Below are positions 32,251-41,295 of a stretch of DNA of 64,000 bases, piece after piece. This stretch comes from Paraperibacillus marinus. Lineage in GTDB: Bacteria; Bacillota; Bacilli; Bacillales; DSM-1321. Position 1 is the first letter of the stretch. Each line of letters begins with the position of its first letter. The notes beneath the pieces were generated by a model that was not told where the DNA came from, made no database searches, and saw only the letters and a program-made list of their open reading frames with translations. The position numbers and the translations under genes are program-made. The stretch lies in contig NZ_CP143542.1 in the NCBI RefSeq assembly GCF_046237605.1, positions 1,364,001 to 1,428,000 on the forward strand, written 5' to 3'.

Positions 32251-33006
32251 TTATCGGTTATTTATTTGCTTTACACAATCCATAATGGTTTCAATAACTA
32301 GATTTGGGTCTGTTAATTGCGGGAAATGCCCGCTTTTTTCTGCCAGAATATGATTGCTATTAGGAGACAACGAAAGTAATTCTAATTGATTTTCTAATCG
32401 CTTTTTTCTAACTTCCTCCGGCATCATCCGATTTTCTTTTCCACCTGTAATTACATATACCGGTATTTCAAGAAAAGTGACTAATTGATGAATTTGATTC
32501 ACAGTTTCTTTGACAAAATTAACTTCATTGAATTGTTTATGGGAAGATAGGAAATCAAATATTTCTAATATTTTATTCATTGCCTTTACGGTTTTACCTT
32601 GGTATTGATTAAGAATTAAGTCTTTTGGATGACTAGACTCTAGAAAGATAATACCTGCTGTTTCGTTTGGGTAGAGTCGGGCATACAAATTTGCATATAG
32701 TCCACCTAACGAATGACCAACTAATACGAATGGAGGTTCAAACCCTACTAGTGTTAGTGCTTCACGTAGAGTTCTGACAATTGTTAACCCATCCTGAGCT
32801 TCTTTAGGTTTATCGCTCCCGGCCACACCAAACCGATTATATGAGAATACTGATGTTGATCCAGAAATTTCTGGTATTATTTTCATCCAGCCTTCTATTG
32901 GTCCTGAACCACCGTTAATTAAAACTATATTAGGTTTTCCGTTTCCACTGATATTATATTGTAACGTTCCTTTCGATGTTTCCATTTTATATTTGTTAAT
33001 TTTCAA
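32251..33006 (-). CDS. Alpha/beta-hydrolase
   Basis: 251 aa from TTG 33006 (GAGGTG upstream). The nucleophile elbow is GHSLGG (Ser99), the oxyanion region is INGGSGP and the catalytic His lies in EKSGHFPQL; the acid is probably in the segment around VYVITGGKENR. There is no signal peptide, so it is cytoplasmic. Substrate unknown. It lies alone in the variable region and is AT-rich, suggesting recent gain. Confidence 0.85.
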   Translation of the reverse strand: MKINKYKMETSKGTLQYNISGNGKPNIVLINGGSGPIEGWMKIIPEISGSTSVFSYNRFGVAGSDKPKEAQDGLTIVRTLREALTLVGFEPPFVLVGHSLGGLYANLYARLYPNETAGIIFLESSHPKDLILNQYQGKTVKAMNKILEIFDFLSSHKQFNEVNFVKETVNQIHQLVTFLEIPVYVITGGKENRMMPEEVRKKRLENQLELLSLSPNSNHILAEKSGHFPQLTDPNLVIETIMDCVKQINNR

Positions 33007-33379
33007 CGGCAACACCTCATTTCGTAGTAAATCTTTGCCTTATGTACGTTGGCCAGAAGCAATTTGTTTCATAAATTTGTAAATTAGAATAATAAGATTT
33101 CCTCGTTCCACTAAACTTCCCGTTCGTTGAATAATTTTCTTAACGCACCAAATCACATAGCCACTAGCATACTAATTAGCATGCTGACAATAACTTCTGT
33201 CATACTGTTAAGTGGGTTGAGAATTCGGGTGGTAAAACACCCTAATAAGCACATAAATCCTTATATAAAAAAATGCAGTCCAAATTCAGCTGCGAATTTG
33301 AACTGCTAGTTTTTAAGCAAATTGAATTTTTGTACAAGAAAACTGAACTGAACCCATCAGCCTTACATTCTGGCGTTTT
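33007..33379. other. Degenerate intergenic DNA
   Basis: No intact gene. On the minus strand a stretch near 33,140-33,220 (MTEVIVSMLISMLVAM, stop, FGALRKLF) could be the ruin of a membrane protein. Evidence is too thin for a call. Confidence 0.3.
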
Positions 33380-34024
33380 TTTTCCGCTGAAACAGCCTTT
33401 GGCGTTTATTACTGCAATATCGCCTATCATTTGAATCTTATCATTTTCCACGATGATTCCATCTCCATCATTGGCAGCATAAACGGTTGTCCCTGTTTTT
33501 TCAGCATAATATTGGACCTTCCTTATAAAATCCTCATTTCAGCGGTTGAAGTGGGGTAAAAATTCAAAATTAACCAGTTGTAATCCCTCTAATTGAACTT
33601 CGGAATCGCCGCTGTAGATTTGAAATAATTTTATGGATTTCCCAAGTTGAACTGCTCCGCCGCTTATCCCAGCAAATGTTCCGCCTTGGTTAAAATATTC
33701 GCAAAGAACTCCTTTCATATTACGATGCTGAATAGCTTTCCAAAGAGCAATGGGATTTCCCGCAGAAAGGTGAATAATGTCACATTTATTTAATTCGGCA
33801 ATTTTTGATCACGATAAAGATCAAAACACATGATATTTTTAATTCCGTATTGATTATAATAGTGTGCTTAGGATGTAAAATACGTTTTTGCTCCCTCTTC
33901 TGTAGAGGGGATGTAACCTATTTTGATTTGAATTGGGATCTAAACCATTTAAGAGCATTCGATCCAGTCTATGATTACCAGGAGATTCAGCCGCTTGATC
34001 ACTATAAAAGAATAATCTCCCCAT
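33380..34024 (-). pseudogene. S51-type peptidase / class I glutamine amidotransferase-like pseudogene
   Basis: ATG 34024 follows AGAGGTG and begins MGRLFFYSDQAAESPGNHRL. Frame changes occur in 33,800-33,950. Further on the minus strand come LNKCDIIHLSAGNPIALWKA, the nucleophile loop FAGISGGAVQLGKS, LPHFNR-TGA-NEDFIRKV and AANDGDGIIVEN. These are the order and motifs of peptidase E-like proteins. The TGA replaces a likely Trp codon. With at least one frameshift and one stop it is inactive. Confidence 0.8.
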
Positions 34025-34069
34025 CAAAACACCTCTATGTTTTACTACCCTTTTTTACGATGCTTACTA

Positions 34070-34504
34070 TTAGATCGCCGCCCCTGGACATCTCTTCTTC
34101 AACTCCGCCTTGAACCGCTCACCATCTGCAGGAGAAATTTTGACACTTCCGAGTGATGCTGTTTTATAGAAGATTTCCAGTCCGTCTCTTGATGATAATA
34201 ATCGGTAGCCGGTGAATATGTCGCTGGTCTTTTTGACCTTCGTGATGTCTTCGTATGGAATCCGGTTCCTGAACGGACCGCCCCTCAGATAGAGGTGATC
34301 TCTTTCCATCACATAGGTAACACCTAACCCGCACCAGAGAAGAAATCCGGCCGAAACGAGCAAAAGTGTCAGGATAACCGCTGTATCTAAGATGGTCCTT
34401 TCCAGATCCAGGAATAGAGGGACCAGGAAAACTGACGCAACCAAGAGAAAGGCAGACGCCAAGAAGAAAATGAAGAACGAATCTTTCTTTACTTTAAATA
34501 CCAT
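34070..34504 (-). CDS. Membrane protein with bacterial PH-like domain
   Basis: 144 aa. Two hydrophobic segments at about 9-30 and 40-60 are followed by a beta-rich domain (YVMERDHLYLRGGPFRNRIPYEDITKVKKT...) that matches the bPH_4/YyaB-type family (DUF1200), also seen in the lantibiotic/sublancin immunity protein SunI. ATG 34504 follows AGGGGAATG. Role unknown; an envelope or immunity function would be guesswork. Confidence 0.75.
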   Translation of the reverse strand: MVFKVKKDSFFIFFLASAFLLVASVFLVPLFLDLERTILDTAVILTLLLVSAGFLLWCGLGVTYVMERDHLYLRGGPFRNRIPYEDITKVKKTSDIFTGYRLLSSRDGLEIFYKTASLGSVKISPADGERFKAELKKRCPGAAI

Positions 34505-34653
34505 TTGACATTCCCCTATCCTTTATTTTCCTTATATATATAAATATAACAAATTTTATTGATTTGTATCTATCGAGAAAAAATGAAAATAAATTTCAAA
34601 TATCCAATAATTATGAAAATGCGGGATGATCATCAAAAAGAAGGAGGCATCCC
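34505..34653. other. Intergenic DNA before the nanE remnant
   Basis: Short AT-rich sequence. AAGGAGG at about 34641 is a ribosome site now serving a dead gene. Confidence 0.3.
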
Positions 34654-34953
34654 ATGCTCTCTGAAATAAAATCAAGATTGGCCGTATCCTGACAGGCACT
34701 TGAAAATGAACCGCTGCATGGACCAGAATACATGCAGCGGATGGCTCTGGCTGCCAAACAGGGCGGGGCTGCGGGAATAAGGGCTAACGGTCCGGAAGAT
34801 ATCAAGGCTATAAAGGAGCATACAGGCCTCCCGGTGATCGGCATTATCAAAAGAGAGTATCCGGGCTCAGATGTATATATAACTCCAGCGATGAAGGAGG
34901 TGGGGGAACTTAAAGAAATAAATGAGATGAAGAAGGCGGCTGATATGGAATAA
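34654..34953 (+). pseudogene. nanE: nanE remnant (N-acetylmannosamine-6-phosphate 2-epimerase)
   Basis: ATG 34654 after AAGGAGG reads MLSEIKSRLAVS, then TGA, then QALENEPLHGPEYMQRMALA and AAKQGGAAGIRANGPEDIKA, with GLPVIGIIKREYPGSDVYIT. These are the N-terminal motifs of NanE; the TGA replaces the Cys of the usual VSCQAL. The protein stops at about 100 of 230 residues, so the catalytic barrel is missing. No other sialic-acid genes are nearby. Confidence 0.87.
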
Positions 34954-34988
34954 TCCACTCATGCGCCCCTCCCGCCTGGAGCATTCAT

Positions 34989-35137
34989 AAAACAAACAGG
35001 AGTTTTCTACTCTCAGCCCATGCATGGGAAGGAACCGGGATAAGAGCACAATAAGGCGGTGGAGCGGAATAAGAAGCAGGCAGGAATGCCAGCAAAATAA
35101 ATGATGTTCACACCAGGCTGCAGGAAGCCTCATGATC
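34989..35137 (-). repeat. Dispersed repeat, copy A (about 150 bp)
   Basis: The reverse complement of this stretch matches 40048-40205 with shared blocks TGTGAACATCATTTA, ATTCCTGCCTGC, CGCTCCACCGCCTTA, CATGCATGGGCTG and GTAGAAAACTC. Both copies are intergenic and in opposite orientation. See the finding for details. Confidence 0.85.
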
Positions 35138-35265
35138 CATGCAGCTTCGACCCTTTCCACAAAAAAAAACAGCCAGTCAGCCCTGTCATGCTTATTCTCC
35201 ATTGGAATATGGAAAGGCCCTCCTGATTAAAGATGTATCAATATGGACTTCAGGGGGATGGCTGG

Positions 35266-36150
35266 ATGCTATTGGATGGGGTTTTTTCAGGAGGTGGGAT
35301 GAGGGGGCTTGCTTTTGTCGGTGCGTATGAGGCGCTCGAAGAGAAGGGCTTCCGCTTTGTCCGGCTCGGTGGTACAAGCGCAGGAGCCATAATTGCAGCT
35401 TTTATTATGGCCGGCTATTCAAGCGGTGAAATAAAGGGAATGATAGAAAAAACTGATTTTCACAAAATGCTGGATAAAAGGAAGCTGAGGTTTCCCATGC
35501 CGTTTGCCAAATGGCTTCTCCTTTATAAAAGGATGGGGCTGTATAAGGGCGACGCGCTGGAGGAGTGGATAGCCCTGATTCTGGCAGAGAAAGGAATTTA
35601 TACATTCTCGGATATCCCGCCGCAGACTTTCCGGGTCATCGCTTCAGATTTGACGAATGCCCGTCTGATGGTACTGCCTGATGATCTGCTCCAATACGGC
35701 ATTGACCCGGCCCTGTTTTCTGTGGCACGGGCGGTGAGGATGAGCTGCAGCATTCCCTATTTTTTCGAGCCTGTGACACTGAAAGTGAAAAAGAAGAAGA
35801 ATATTATCGTGGATGGCGGGGTTCTCAGCAATTTTCCCATGTGGCTGTTTGATTCAGAGAACGTTAAAAAGCTTCGGCCGGTGCTTGGGCTGAAGCTGGC
35901 ATCTGAAGACTATCTGGGGAAGCCCAAAAAGATTGGGAATGCCATTGATTTATTTGCCGGGCTGTTTGAGACGATGAAGGACGCCCATGACTCCAGGTAT
36001 GTATCGAGGAAATTGACACCCAATATCTTGTTCATCCCTGTTAAAGGGGCAGGAGCTACAGAGTTCCATCTGGCAGGGGATAAGAAATCGGAGCTGATGC
36101 AGTATGGCAAGGTGTATACCGAACAGTTTTTAAAAAGATGGTGCTATTAA
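35266..36150 (+). CDS. yqhO: Patatin-like phospholipase YqhO
   Basis: 294 aa from ATG 35266 (AGGGGG upstream). The oxyanion motif is FSGGGMRGLAF, the nucleophile GTSAG (Ser38) and the catalytic Asp lies in IVDGGVLSNFP: a complete patatin Ser-Asp dyad. It probably hydrolyses phospholipid or lysophospholipid esters. No signal peptide. It ends at a terminator shared with yqhP. Confidence 0.92.
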   Translation: MLLDGVFSGGGMRGLAFVGAYEALEEKGFRFVRLGGTSAGAIIAAFIMAGYSSGEIKGMIEKTDFHKMLDKRKLRFPMPFAKWLLLYKRMGLYKGDALEEWIALILAEKGIYTFSDIPPQTFRVIASDLTNARLMVLPDDLLQYGIDPALFSVARAVRMSCSIPYFFEPVTLKVKKKKNIIVDGGVLSNFPMWLFDSENVKKLRPVLGLKLASEDYLGKPKKIGNAIDLFAGLFETMKDAHDSRYVSRKLTPNILFIPVKGAGATEFHLAGDKKSELMQYGKVYTEQFLKRWCY

Positions 36151-36187
36151 AAAATCGAGCTCTTAAAAAAGTGCTCGATTTTTCTTT
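36150..36187. terminator. Bidirectional terminator between yqhO and yqhP
   Basis: AAAAATCGAGC / GCTCGATTTTT with a 12-base loop; the arms overlap both stop codons. Confidence 0.88.
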
Positions 36188-36546
36188 TTGCCCTTTTTCC
36201 CTTCAATCACAGTCAGGTGAATATCGCTGCGATCCTTGTTTCTGGCCTTTTTGCGCTTTTTGGCAAGGGAAAAGCTTTGGACATTATTGGTTTTTGCTTT
36301 TGAAGCCTCTCTGGATTTTAACCGTTTTTTGGAATAGCGTGCCGCTTTCATAAAGGCGCGCTCATTCCCTTGGCTGGGCTTGCTTCTTGTTAATCGTTTC
36401 ACCACAAATATGATAATCCCTATAGTCAGAGCCAGGACAATGACGTTTTTCATAAAGCCGGCCGGATTTGAGAACATGCTGCTTGCTAAGCCTATTGCTC
36501 CCAGGAAGATTATTAGATAAACCAAAAATGATACTGGACGATTCAA
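36163..36546 (-). CDS. yqhP: YqhP/SA1362 family membrane protein
   Basis: 127 aa. The start is TTG 36546 or 36549, placed 8 or 5 bases after AAGGAGG; a GTG inside that site is unlikely. Two hydrophobic segments (about 8-24 and 33-51) are followed by a very basic tail (KKRKKARNKDRSD). Conserved in Bacillaceae at this place; function unknown. Confidence 0.88.
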   Translation of the reverse strand: MNRPVSFLVYLIIFLGAIGLASSMFSNPAGFMKNVIVLALTIGIIIFVVKRLTRSKPSQGNERAFMKAARYSKKRLKSREASKAKTNNVQSFSLAKKRKKARNKDRSDIHLTVIEGKKGKKKNRALF

Positions 36547-36648
36547 CAAAGCCACCTCCTTAAGAGCATCATTTGCATTTTTGCCAAACTTTAAACTTCT
36601 ATATATCGTAAAGTTCCCGTTTCTAAAAATTGTATTCTTTTTTGTTTT

Positions 36649-37593
36649 TTACACAATCTCCTCTGTTTTTAAACCTTCGTTTGCTTCCTTTTCCAATTTA
36701 AGCAGCTCGCTGAAGGAGCAGATTGCCGTTTCAACCTGATCGTCAGACGGCTCTTTTGTAGTCAGGAGCTGAAGCCACAGCCCCGGGTAGCCAAGGTATT
36801 TCAATACCGGGATATCGCGCAATTTATTTGTGAGCTGAAGCACTTCAAACGATATGCCGAGCACGACCGGGATTAAGGCAATCCGGTCAAGCACCCTGAG
36901 CCACAGCGGAGTTGTCGGCACAAGCATGTAGACGAACACACCGATGATGACTGTGAACAGGATGAAGCTGCTGCCGCAGCGGTAATGGAGGCGGGATGCC
37001 GCCTGGACATTCGCAACAGTCAGCTCCTGATCAGCCTCGTAGGCATTGATGACTTTATGCTCGGCGCCATGATATTGGAAGACCCGGCGTATCAGCGGCG
37101 TGAGTGAGACAATATAGATGTACCCAAGCAGCAGGATCAGTTTGAAAAATCCTTCAAGCAGCACCTGGCTGAAATCGCTGGAAAAAATCGGTGTGAATAA
37201 CACAGCAAGAAAGACCGGGACAAGTGTGAAAACAAATTTCCCGAATAGGAATGAAATCACGCCGACAGCTGCTATTCCGAGCGTCATGGCAAGCTTGGAG
37301 GGTTCTTCCTTCACAAGGTCCGCATCATCTTCCGGATCCTGATCATAACGGTCGGAAGAGAAATTAAGATGCTTTGACCCGATGGCGCTTGCCTCAATGA
37401 TGGCGGCTATGCCTCTTAGAAAGGGAATCTTTTTTAATGCGGCCAGAAATGGATGGGTCTTTTTCGGGACTCTGAAGTAATTTATTGCGCCATTCTTCCG
37501 GCGGATGGCAGTGACTGTGGAATGTTTGCCGCCAAACATGACGCCTTCGATGACAGCCTGCCCCCCGTAGATGGGTTTCTGTTGATCTGACAA
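36649..37593 (-). CDS. yqhQ: YqhQ, DUF1385 membrane protein
   Basis: About 314 aa. The family begins PIYGGQAVIEGVMFGGKHSTVTAIRR and contains FQYHGAEHKVINAYE in the middle; four or more hydrophobic segments. TTG 37593 gives MSDQQKPIYGGQ as in relatives; GTG 37602 is an alternative. Function unknown, but DUF1385 is widespread in Firmicutes near aroQ and prmC/rpmE genes. Confidence 0.92.
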   Translation of the reverse strand: MSDQQKPIYGGQAVIEGVMFGGKHSTVTAIRRKNGAINYFRVPKKTHPFLAALKKIPFLRGIAAIIEASAIGSKHLNFSSDRYDQDPEDDADLVKEEPSKLAMTLGIAAVGVISFLFGKFVFTLVPVFLAVLFTPIFSSDFSQVLLEGFFKLILLLGYIYIVSLTPLIRRVFQYHGAEHKVINAYEADQELTVANVQAASRLHYRCGSSFILFTVIIGVFVYMLVPTTPLWLRVLDRIALIPVVLGISFEVLQLTNKLRDIPVLKYLGYPGLWLQLLTTKEPSDDQVETAICSFSELLKLEKEANEGLKTEEIV

Positions 37594-37833
37594 TGTATAC
37601 ACCAGCCTGTGTTGTTAGGATTTTAGCTTATTAGGCAGCGAGCCTGCTGTACTGCCGTATAATACTAATGGGTAGGATATTCTGTATTTCCATTTTACCG
37701 AAAAATTGCAGATAGCACTAGAACAATATTATAACCCGATACCCCCCATCTTATGGTATGAAAATTCTAAATTATGTTAGAATGTTGGTATCGGCTTTTA
37801 CGAAACCTACTTAACGGCACAGGGAGAATCAGA

Positions 37834-38280
37834 ATGGCGAAATTACTGCTTATCAATGGCCCTAATTTAAACAGGCTGGGAAAAAGGGAGCCTGACAAGT
37901 ACGGAAGCACAACATTGCCTGAATTGGAAAAAGATCTTGCCCGAACAGCACAGGAATCCAGCTTCGAGCTTCATTGTTTTCAATCCAATTTTGAAGGAGC
38001 GATCATCGATGCGCTCCATGAAGCCGAGGATGAAGGGGTAAGGGGGATCATCCTGAATCCCGGGGCATATACCCATTACAGTTATGCAATCCGGGATGCA
38101 ATTGCAGGCATATCTGTACCTGTAATAGAAGTACATATAACCAATGTGCATGCACGCGAAGAATTCCGGCATGTATCTGTGACAGCGCCTGTAACAAAGG
38201 GGCAGATAGTGGGCCTTGGCATGCAGGGATATCATCTTGCCCTGCAGGCGTTGATCAGGCTTATCGAGGGGGAAGGATAA
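37834..38280 (+). CDS. aroQ: 3-dehydroquinate dehydratase, type II
   Basis: 148 aa from ATG 37834 (GGGAGA upstream). LLINGPNLNRLGKREPDKYG carries the catalytic Arg and Tyr; ILNPGAYTHYSYAIRDA and EVHITNVHAREEFRH carry the Asn and His. It dehydrates 3-dehydroquinate in the shikimate pathway. The TAA stop shares its last base with the ATG of papA. Confidence 0.96.
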   Translation: MAKLLLINGPNLNRLGKREPDKYGSTTLPELEKDLARTAQESSFELHCFQSNFEGAIIDALHEAEDEGVRGIILNPGAYTHYSYAIRDAIAGISVPVIEVHITNVHAREEFRHVSVTAPVTKGQIVGLGMQGYHLALQALIRLIEGEG

Positions 38281-39341
38281 TGGAAAAATTAGATCGTCTG
38301 CGCGAAGCGCTTGTGAAAAAAGGGGTCGACGGCCTGCTGATTGCGAGCCCTTATAACAGGAGATACATGACCGGGTTTACCGGATCTGCCGGCGCTGCGC
38401 TGATTTCTATGGATGGGGCGAAATTCATTACGGATTTCCGGTATGTAAATCAGGCGGGGGAGCAGGCAGAAGGATATGAGGTGGTCCAGCATAAAGGGAC
38501 GATCCCTGAAGAAGTTGGAAACCAGGCGGAATTGATGGGCATCCGGAAGCTCGGCTTTGAACAGGATTATCTGTCTTATGCAGCCTGCAAGGCGTATGAA
38601 GAGGCATTTCGCGGTGAATTGGTTCCTATATCGGGGGCAGTGGAAAATTTACGCTTGATTAAGGCTCCTTCTGAGATTAAGATATTAAAGGATGCTGCCA
38701 AGATAGCAGACCTGGCCTTTAAGCATATTATTGAATATATCCGTCCTGGCCAGACAGAGCTCGAAGTGGCGAATGAATTGGAATTCTTTATGAGGAAGCA
38801 GGGCGCAAAGTCTTCCTCCTTTGATATCATTGTTGCTTCTGGACACCGTTCGGCCCTGCCGCATGGCGTGGCTTCTGATAAAGTTATCCAAAAAGGCGAT
38901 TTTGTCACACTGGATTATGGGGCATACTTTAATGGATATGTATCTGATATAACCAGAACCTTAAGTGTCGGCGAGCCGGCTGAAGAACTCAAGAAGATCT
39001 ATAATGTTGTGCTTGAGGCGCAGATGCGCGCCATGGCGGGCATCAGGCCGGGAATGACAGGCAGGGAAGCGGATGCACTCGCCCGGAACCTCATCGAAGA
39101 AAAAGGGTATGGTGAATATTTCGGCCACTCCACCGGCCATGGAATCGGACTTGAAGTGCATGAAGGCCCAGCGCTTTCGGTAAAATCAAGCCTGGTCCTT
39201 GAACCCGGTATGGCCGTGACCGTGGAACCGGGAATTTATATCAGCGGCCTCGGAGGCGTCCGGATCGAGGATGATACTATAATTACGGCTGAAGGCAATG
39301 AATCACTCACACATTCCACCAAGGAACTAGTTATTTTGTAA
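38280..39341 (+). CDS. papA: Xaa-Pro aminopeptidase (M24B), YqhT type
   Basis: 353 aa. Creatinase-like N-terminal domain (1-120) and M24 catalytic domain with metal ligands in LDYGAYFNGYVSDITR (two Asp), HSTGHGIGLEVHEGP (His), VEPGIYI (Glu) and GGVRIEDD (Glu). It removes N-terminal residues before proline in the cytoplasm. It is coupled to aroQ by a one-base overlap and followed by efp. Confidence 0.95.
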   Translation: MEKLDRLREALVKKGVDGLLIASPYNRRYMTGFTGSAGAALISMDGAKFITDFRYVNQAGEQAEGYEVVQHKGTIPEEVGNQAELMGIRKLGFEQDYLSYAACKAYEEAFRGELVPISGAVENLRLIKAPSEIKILKDAAKIADLAFKHIIEYIRPGQTELEVANELEFFMRKQGAKSSSFDIIVASGHRSALPHGVASDKVIQKGDFVTLDYGAYFNGYVSDITRTLSVGEPAEELKKIYNVVLEAQMRAMAGIRPGMTGREADALARNLIEEKGYGEYFGHSTGHGIGLEVHEGPALSVKSSLVLEPGMAVTVEPGIYISGLGGVRIEDDTIITAEGNESLTHSTKELVIL

Positions 39342-39360
39342 CCCAATAGGAGGTACATAC

Positions 39361-39918
39361 ATGATTTCAGTTAATGATTTTCGTACAGGCTTAACCATTG
39401 AAGTGGACGGGGGAATTTGGACAGTCATTGAATTCCAGCACGTCAAACCAGGAAAAGGTGCTGCGTTCGTCCGTTCCAAGCTGCGCAATCTCCGTACTGG
39501 CGCCATTCAGGAAAAGACCTTCCGTGCAGGTGAAAAGGTAGCGAAGGCTCATATTGAAAACCGCAAAATGCAATATCTGTATGCATCTGGCGATGACCAT
39601 GTTTTCATGGACAATGAGACTTATGAGCAGATTGAGCTTCCTGCATCCCAAATCGAGCGCGAGCTTAAATTCCTGAAAGAAAATATGGAAGTTTACATCA
39701 TGACTTTCCAGGCAGAAACACTGGGCGTCGAGCTCCCTAACACAGTTACCCTGGAAGTGACTGAAACAGAACCGGGCATCAAAGGCGATACTGCATCCGG
39801 CGGTTCTAAGCCGGCAACAGTTGAAACAGGCCTTGTGGTCCAAGTTCCTTTCTTTGTGAACGTGGGCGATAAGCTCGTTGTCAATACCACTGACGGCAGC
39901 TATGTATCACGCGGGTAA
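39361..39918 (+). CDS. efp: Translation elongation factor P
   Basis: 185 aa, three beta-barrel domains. The modification loop KPGKGAAFVRSK has Lys32, the site corresponding to the modified Lys of Bacillus EF-P. The end TDGSYVSRG is typical. It relieves ribosome stalling at poly-proline. Start ATG 39361 follows GGAGG. Confidence 0.97.
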   Translation: MISVNDFRTGLTIEVDGGIWTVIEFQHVKPGKGAAFVRSKLRNLRTGAIQEKTFRAGEKVAKAHIENRKMQYLYASGDDHVFMDNETYEQIELPASQIERELKFLKENMEVYIMTFQAETLGVELPNTVTLEVTETEPGIKGDTASGGSKPATVETGLVVQVPFFVNVGDKLVVNTTDGSYVSRG

Positions 39919-39935
39919 ATGAATGCTTTTGATTG

Positions 39936-39961
39936 GGCCGGCAGATTTCTGCCGGCCTTTT
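39936..39961 (+). terminator. Terminator of the aroQ-papA-efp operon
   Basis: GGCCGGCAG / CTGCCGGCC with loop ATTT and four T. Confidence 0.88.
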
Positions 39962-39996
39962 CTGCGGGAAATAAGACACATAGGATCATTCATGAG

Positions 39997-40026
39997 AAAA
40001 GCCCGTGGCCAGATCCGGGCTTTTTT
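39997..40026 (+). terminator. Second hairpin after efp
   Basis: AAAAGCCCG / CGGGCTTTT around TGGCCAGATC, followed by T residues. It lies at one edge of repeat copy B. Confidence 0.75.
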
Positions 40027-40047
40027 ATGTGGAAAAGGGGCGGAGCT

Positions 40048-40205
40048 GATCATGAAGCTTCTTGCAGCTAGATGTGAACATCATTTAATTATCTGGTATT
40101 CCTGCCTGCGCCTTGCTCCGCTCCACCGCCTTACTGTGTTTGTTCCTGCTCTTGTCCAAATCTTCTCCATGCATGGGCTGCGGGTAGAAAACTCATGTTT
40201 GTTTT
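40048..40205 (+). repeat. Dispersed repeat, copy B (about 158 bp)
   Basis: Partner of 34989-35137 in opposite orientation. It is framed by hairpins at 39997-40026 and 40230-40258. It carries an open frame whose translation (for example SMHGLRVENSCLF) is also open in copy A, but no ribosome site supports a gene. Confidence 0.85.
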
Positions 40206-40229
40206 CTGCACATATAGATGCGAAATAAG

Positions 40230-40260
40230 ATGCCGGCCGTCACTTTGATGGCCGGCATTT
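40230..40260 (+). terminator. Hairpin between repeat B and the spoIIIAA promoter
   Basis: ATGCCGGCC / GGCCGGCAT with an 11-base loop and three T. Confidence 0.65.
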
Positions 40261-40300
40261 CTGATGCTGTGGTCTTAGCGTCCTTTTTACTCGGCACAAG

Positions 40301-40328
40301 TCATATTGTGTACAAGCCGGCATACATT
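40301..40328 (+). promoter_or_regulatory. Sigma-E-type promoter of the spoIIIA operon
   Basis: TCATATT (40301-40307) and CATACATT (40321-40328) with a 13-base spacer match the sigma-E -35 and -10 consensus closely. It lies 34 bases ahead of spoIIIAA, which is a sigma-E operon in B. subtilis. Confidence 0.85.
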
Positions 40329-40362
40329 TTAATTATGAGAAATGGAAGCTGGAGGTATAAAT

Positions 40363-41295
40363 ATGAAAACAATTCTAGCATTCCTGCCCGCGAGCATTTC
40401 AAGCCTGATAGGCACCCTCCCCCGGGATATCCTGGATTCCCTGGAAGAAATCAGAATACGCATCAGCAGGCCGATAGAGATCATAACTGGGGGTAAACCG
40501 CATTTCCTGCCCTATAGGGCCACACAGGAGGACTCGCTCAGGTTTCTAAACGCCCTCAGCCAATTTTCCTTATATACATTGGACGAGGAATTGAGAAGGG
40601 GCTATGTGACGATAGAGGGCGGGCATAGGGTAGGTCTTGCTGGCAAGGTGATACTTGAACACGGATCTGTGAAAGCGGTCCGGGATATATCCTCTTATAA
40701 TATCCGCATTGCCAGACAAAAAATCGGAGCCGGTGAACCTCTCATCCCCTGCCTGCACCAGAAGAAACAATGGCTCCATACATTGATCATCGGGCCTCCC
40801 CAGACTGGAAAAACGACTATCCTCCGCGACCTGGCAAGAATCATATCAAGCGGTTCCGCCTCTGCTGGAATCGAACCGAGTAAAGTAGGAATTGTGGATG
40901 AACGCTCTGAGATTGCAGGCTCTCTAAAGGGAGTCCCGCAGCTGGACGTTGGGGACCGTGTGGATGTACTGGATGGATGCCCAAAAGCAGAAGGGATGAT
41001 GATGATGATCAGATCCATGTCGCCAGAGGTGCTGATTGTAGATGAAATCGGAAGAAGGGAAGATACAGACGCGGTGCTTGAAGCAGCGAATGCGGGCATC
41101 AGGCTGTTCATTACCACACACGGAGCCTCCCTGGAGGAAATCAGGAAGCGCCCGATCATTCATGAAATATTGAGGCATGGAATCTTTGAACGGTTTATTG
41201 AACTTGGGCGTGCGGGTGTACCAGGCGTTATAGCCGGCATCCTTGACAAGGATGGAAATCGGGTGGACCGAAGTACGGCAGGCCGGCATGCTTAA
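40363..41295 (+). CDS. spoIIIAA: SpoIIIAA, ATPase of the SpoIIIA-SpoIIQ channel
   Basis: 310 aa from ATG 40363 (GGAGG upstream). Walker A GPPQTGKTT, then VGIVDERSEI and Walker B VLIVDEIGRRED, a secretion-ATPase-like fold. Made in the mother cell, it is thought to energise the channel that feeds the forespore. The next gene starts within its last codons. Confidence 0.96.
   Translation: MKTILAFLPASISSLIGTLPRDILDSLEEIRIRISRPIEIITGGKPHFLPYRATQEDSLRFLNALSQFSLYTLDEELRRGYVTIEGGHRVGLAGKVILEHGSVKAVRDISSYNIRIARQKIGAGEPLIPCLHQKKQWLHTLIIGPPQTGKTTILRDLARIISSGSASAGIEPSKVGIVDERSEIAGSLKGVPQLDVGDRVDVLDGCPKAEGMMMMIRSMSPEVLIVDEIGRREDTDAVLEAANAGIRLFITTHGASLEEIRKRPIIHEILRHGIFERFIELGRAGVPGVIAGILDKDGNRVDRSTAGRHA

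Noticed and set aside
33127..33309. Short frame near a possible membrane-protein ruin
   Set aside because: Stops and lack of recognisable motifs; not enough to name even a pseudogene.
39923..40228. 101-codon frame across repeat copy B
   Set aside because: It runs through two terminator hairpins and the repeat and has no proper ribosome site; the matching frame in copy A follows from repeat identity.
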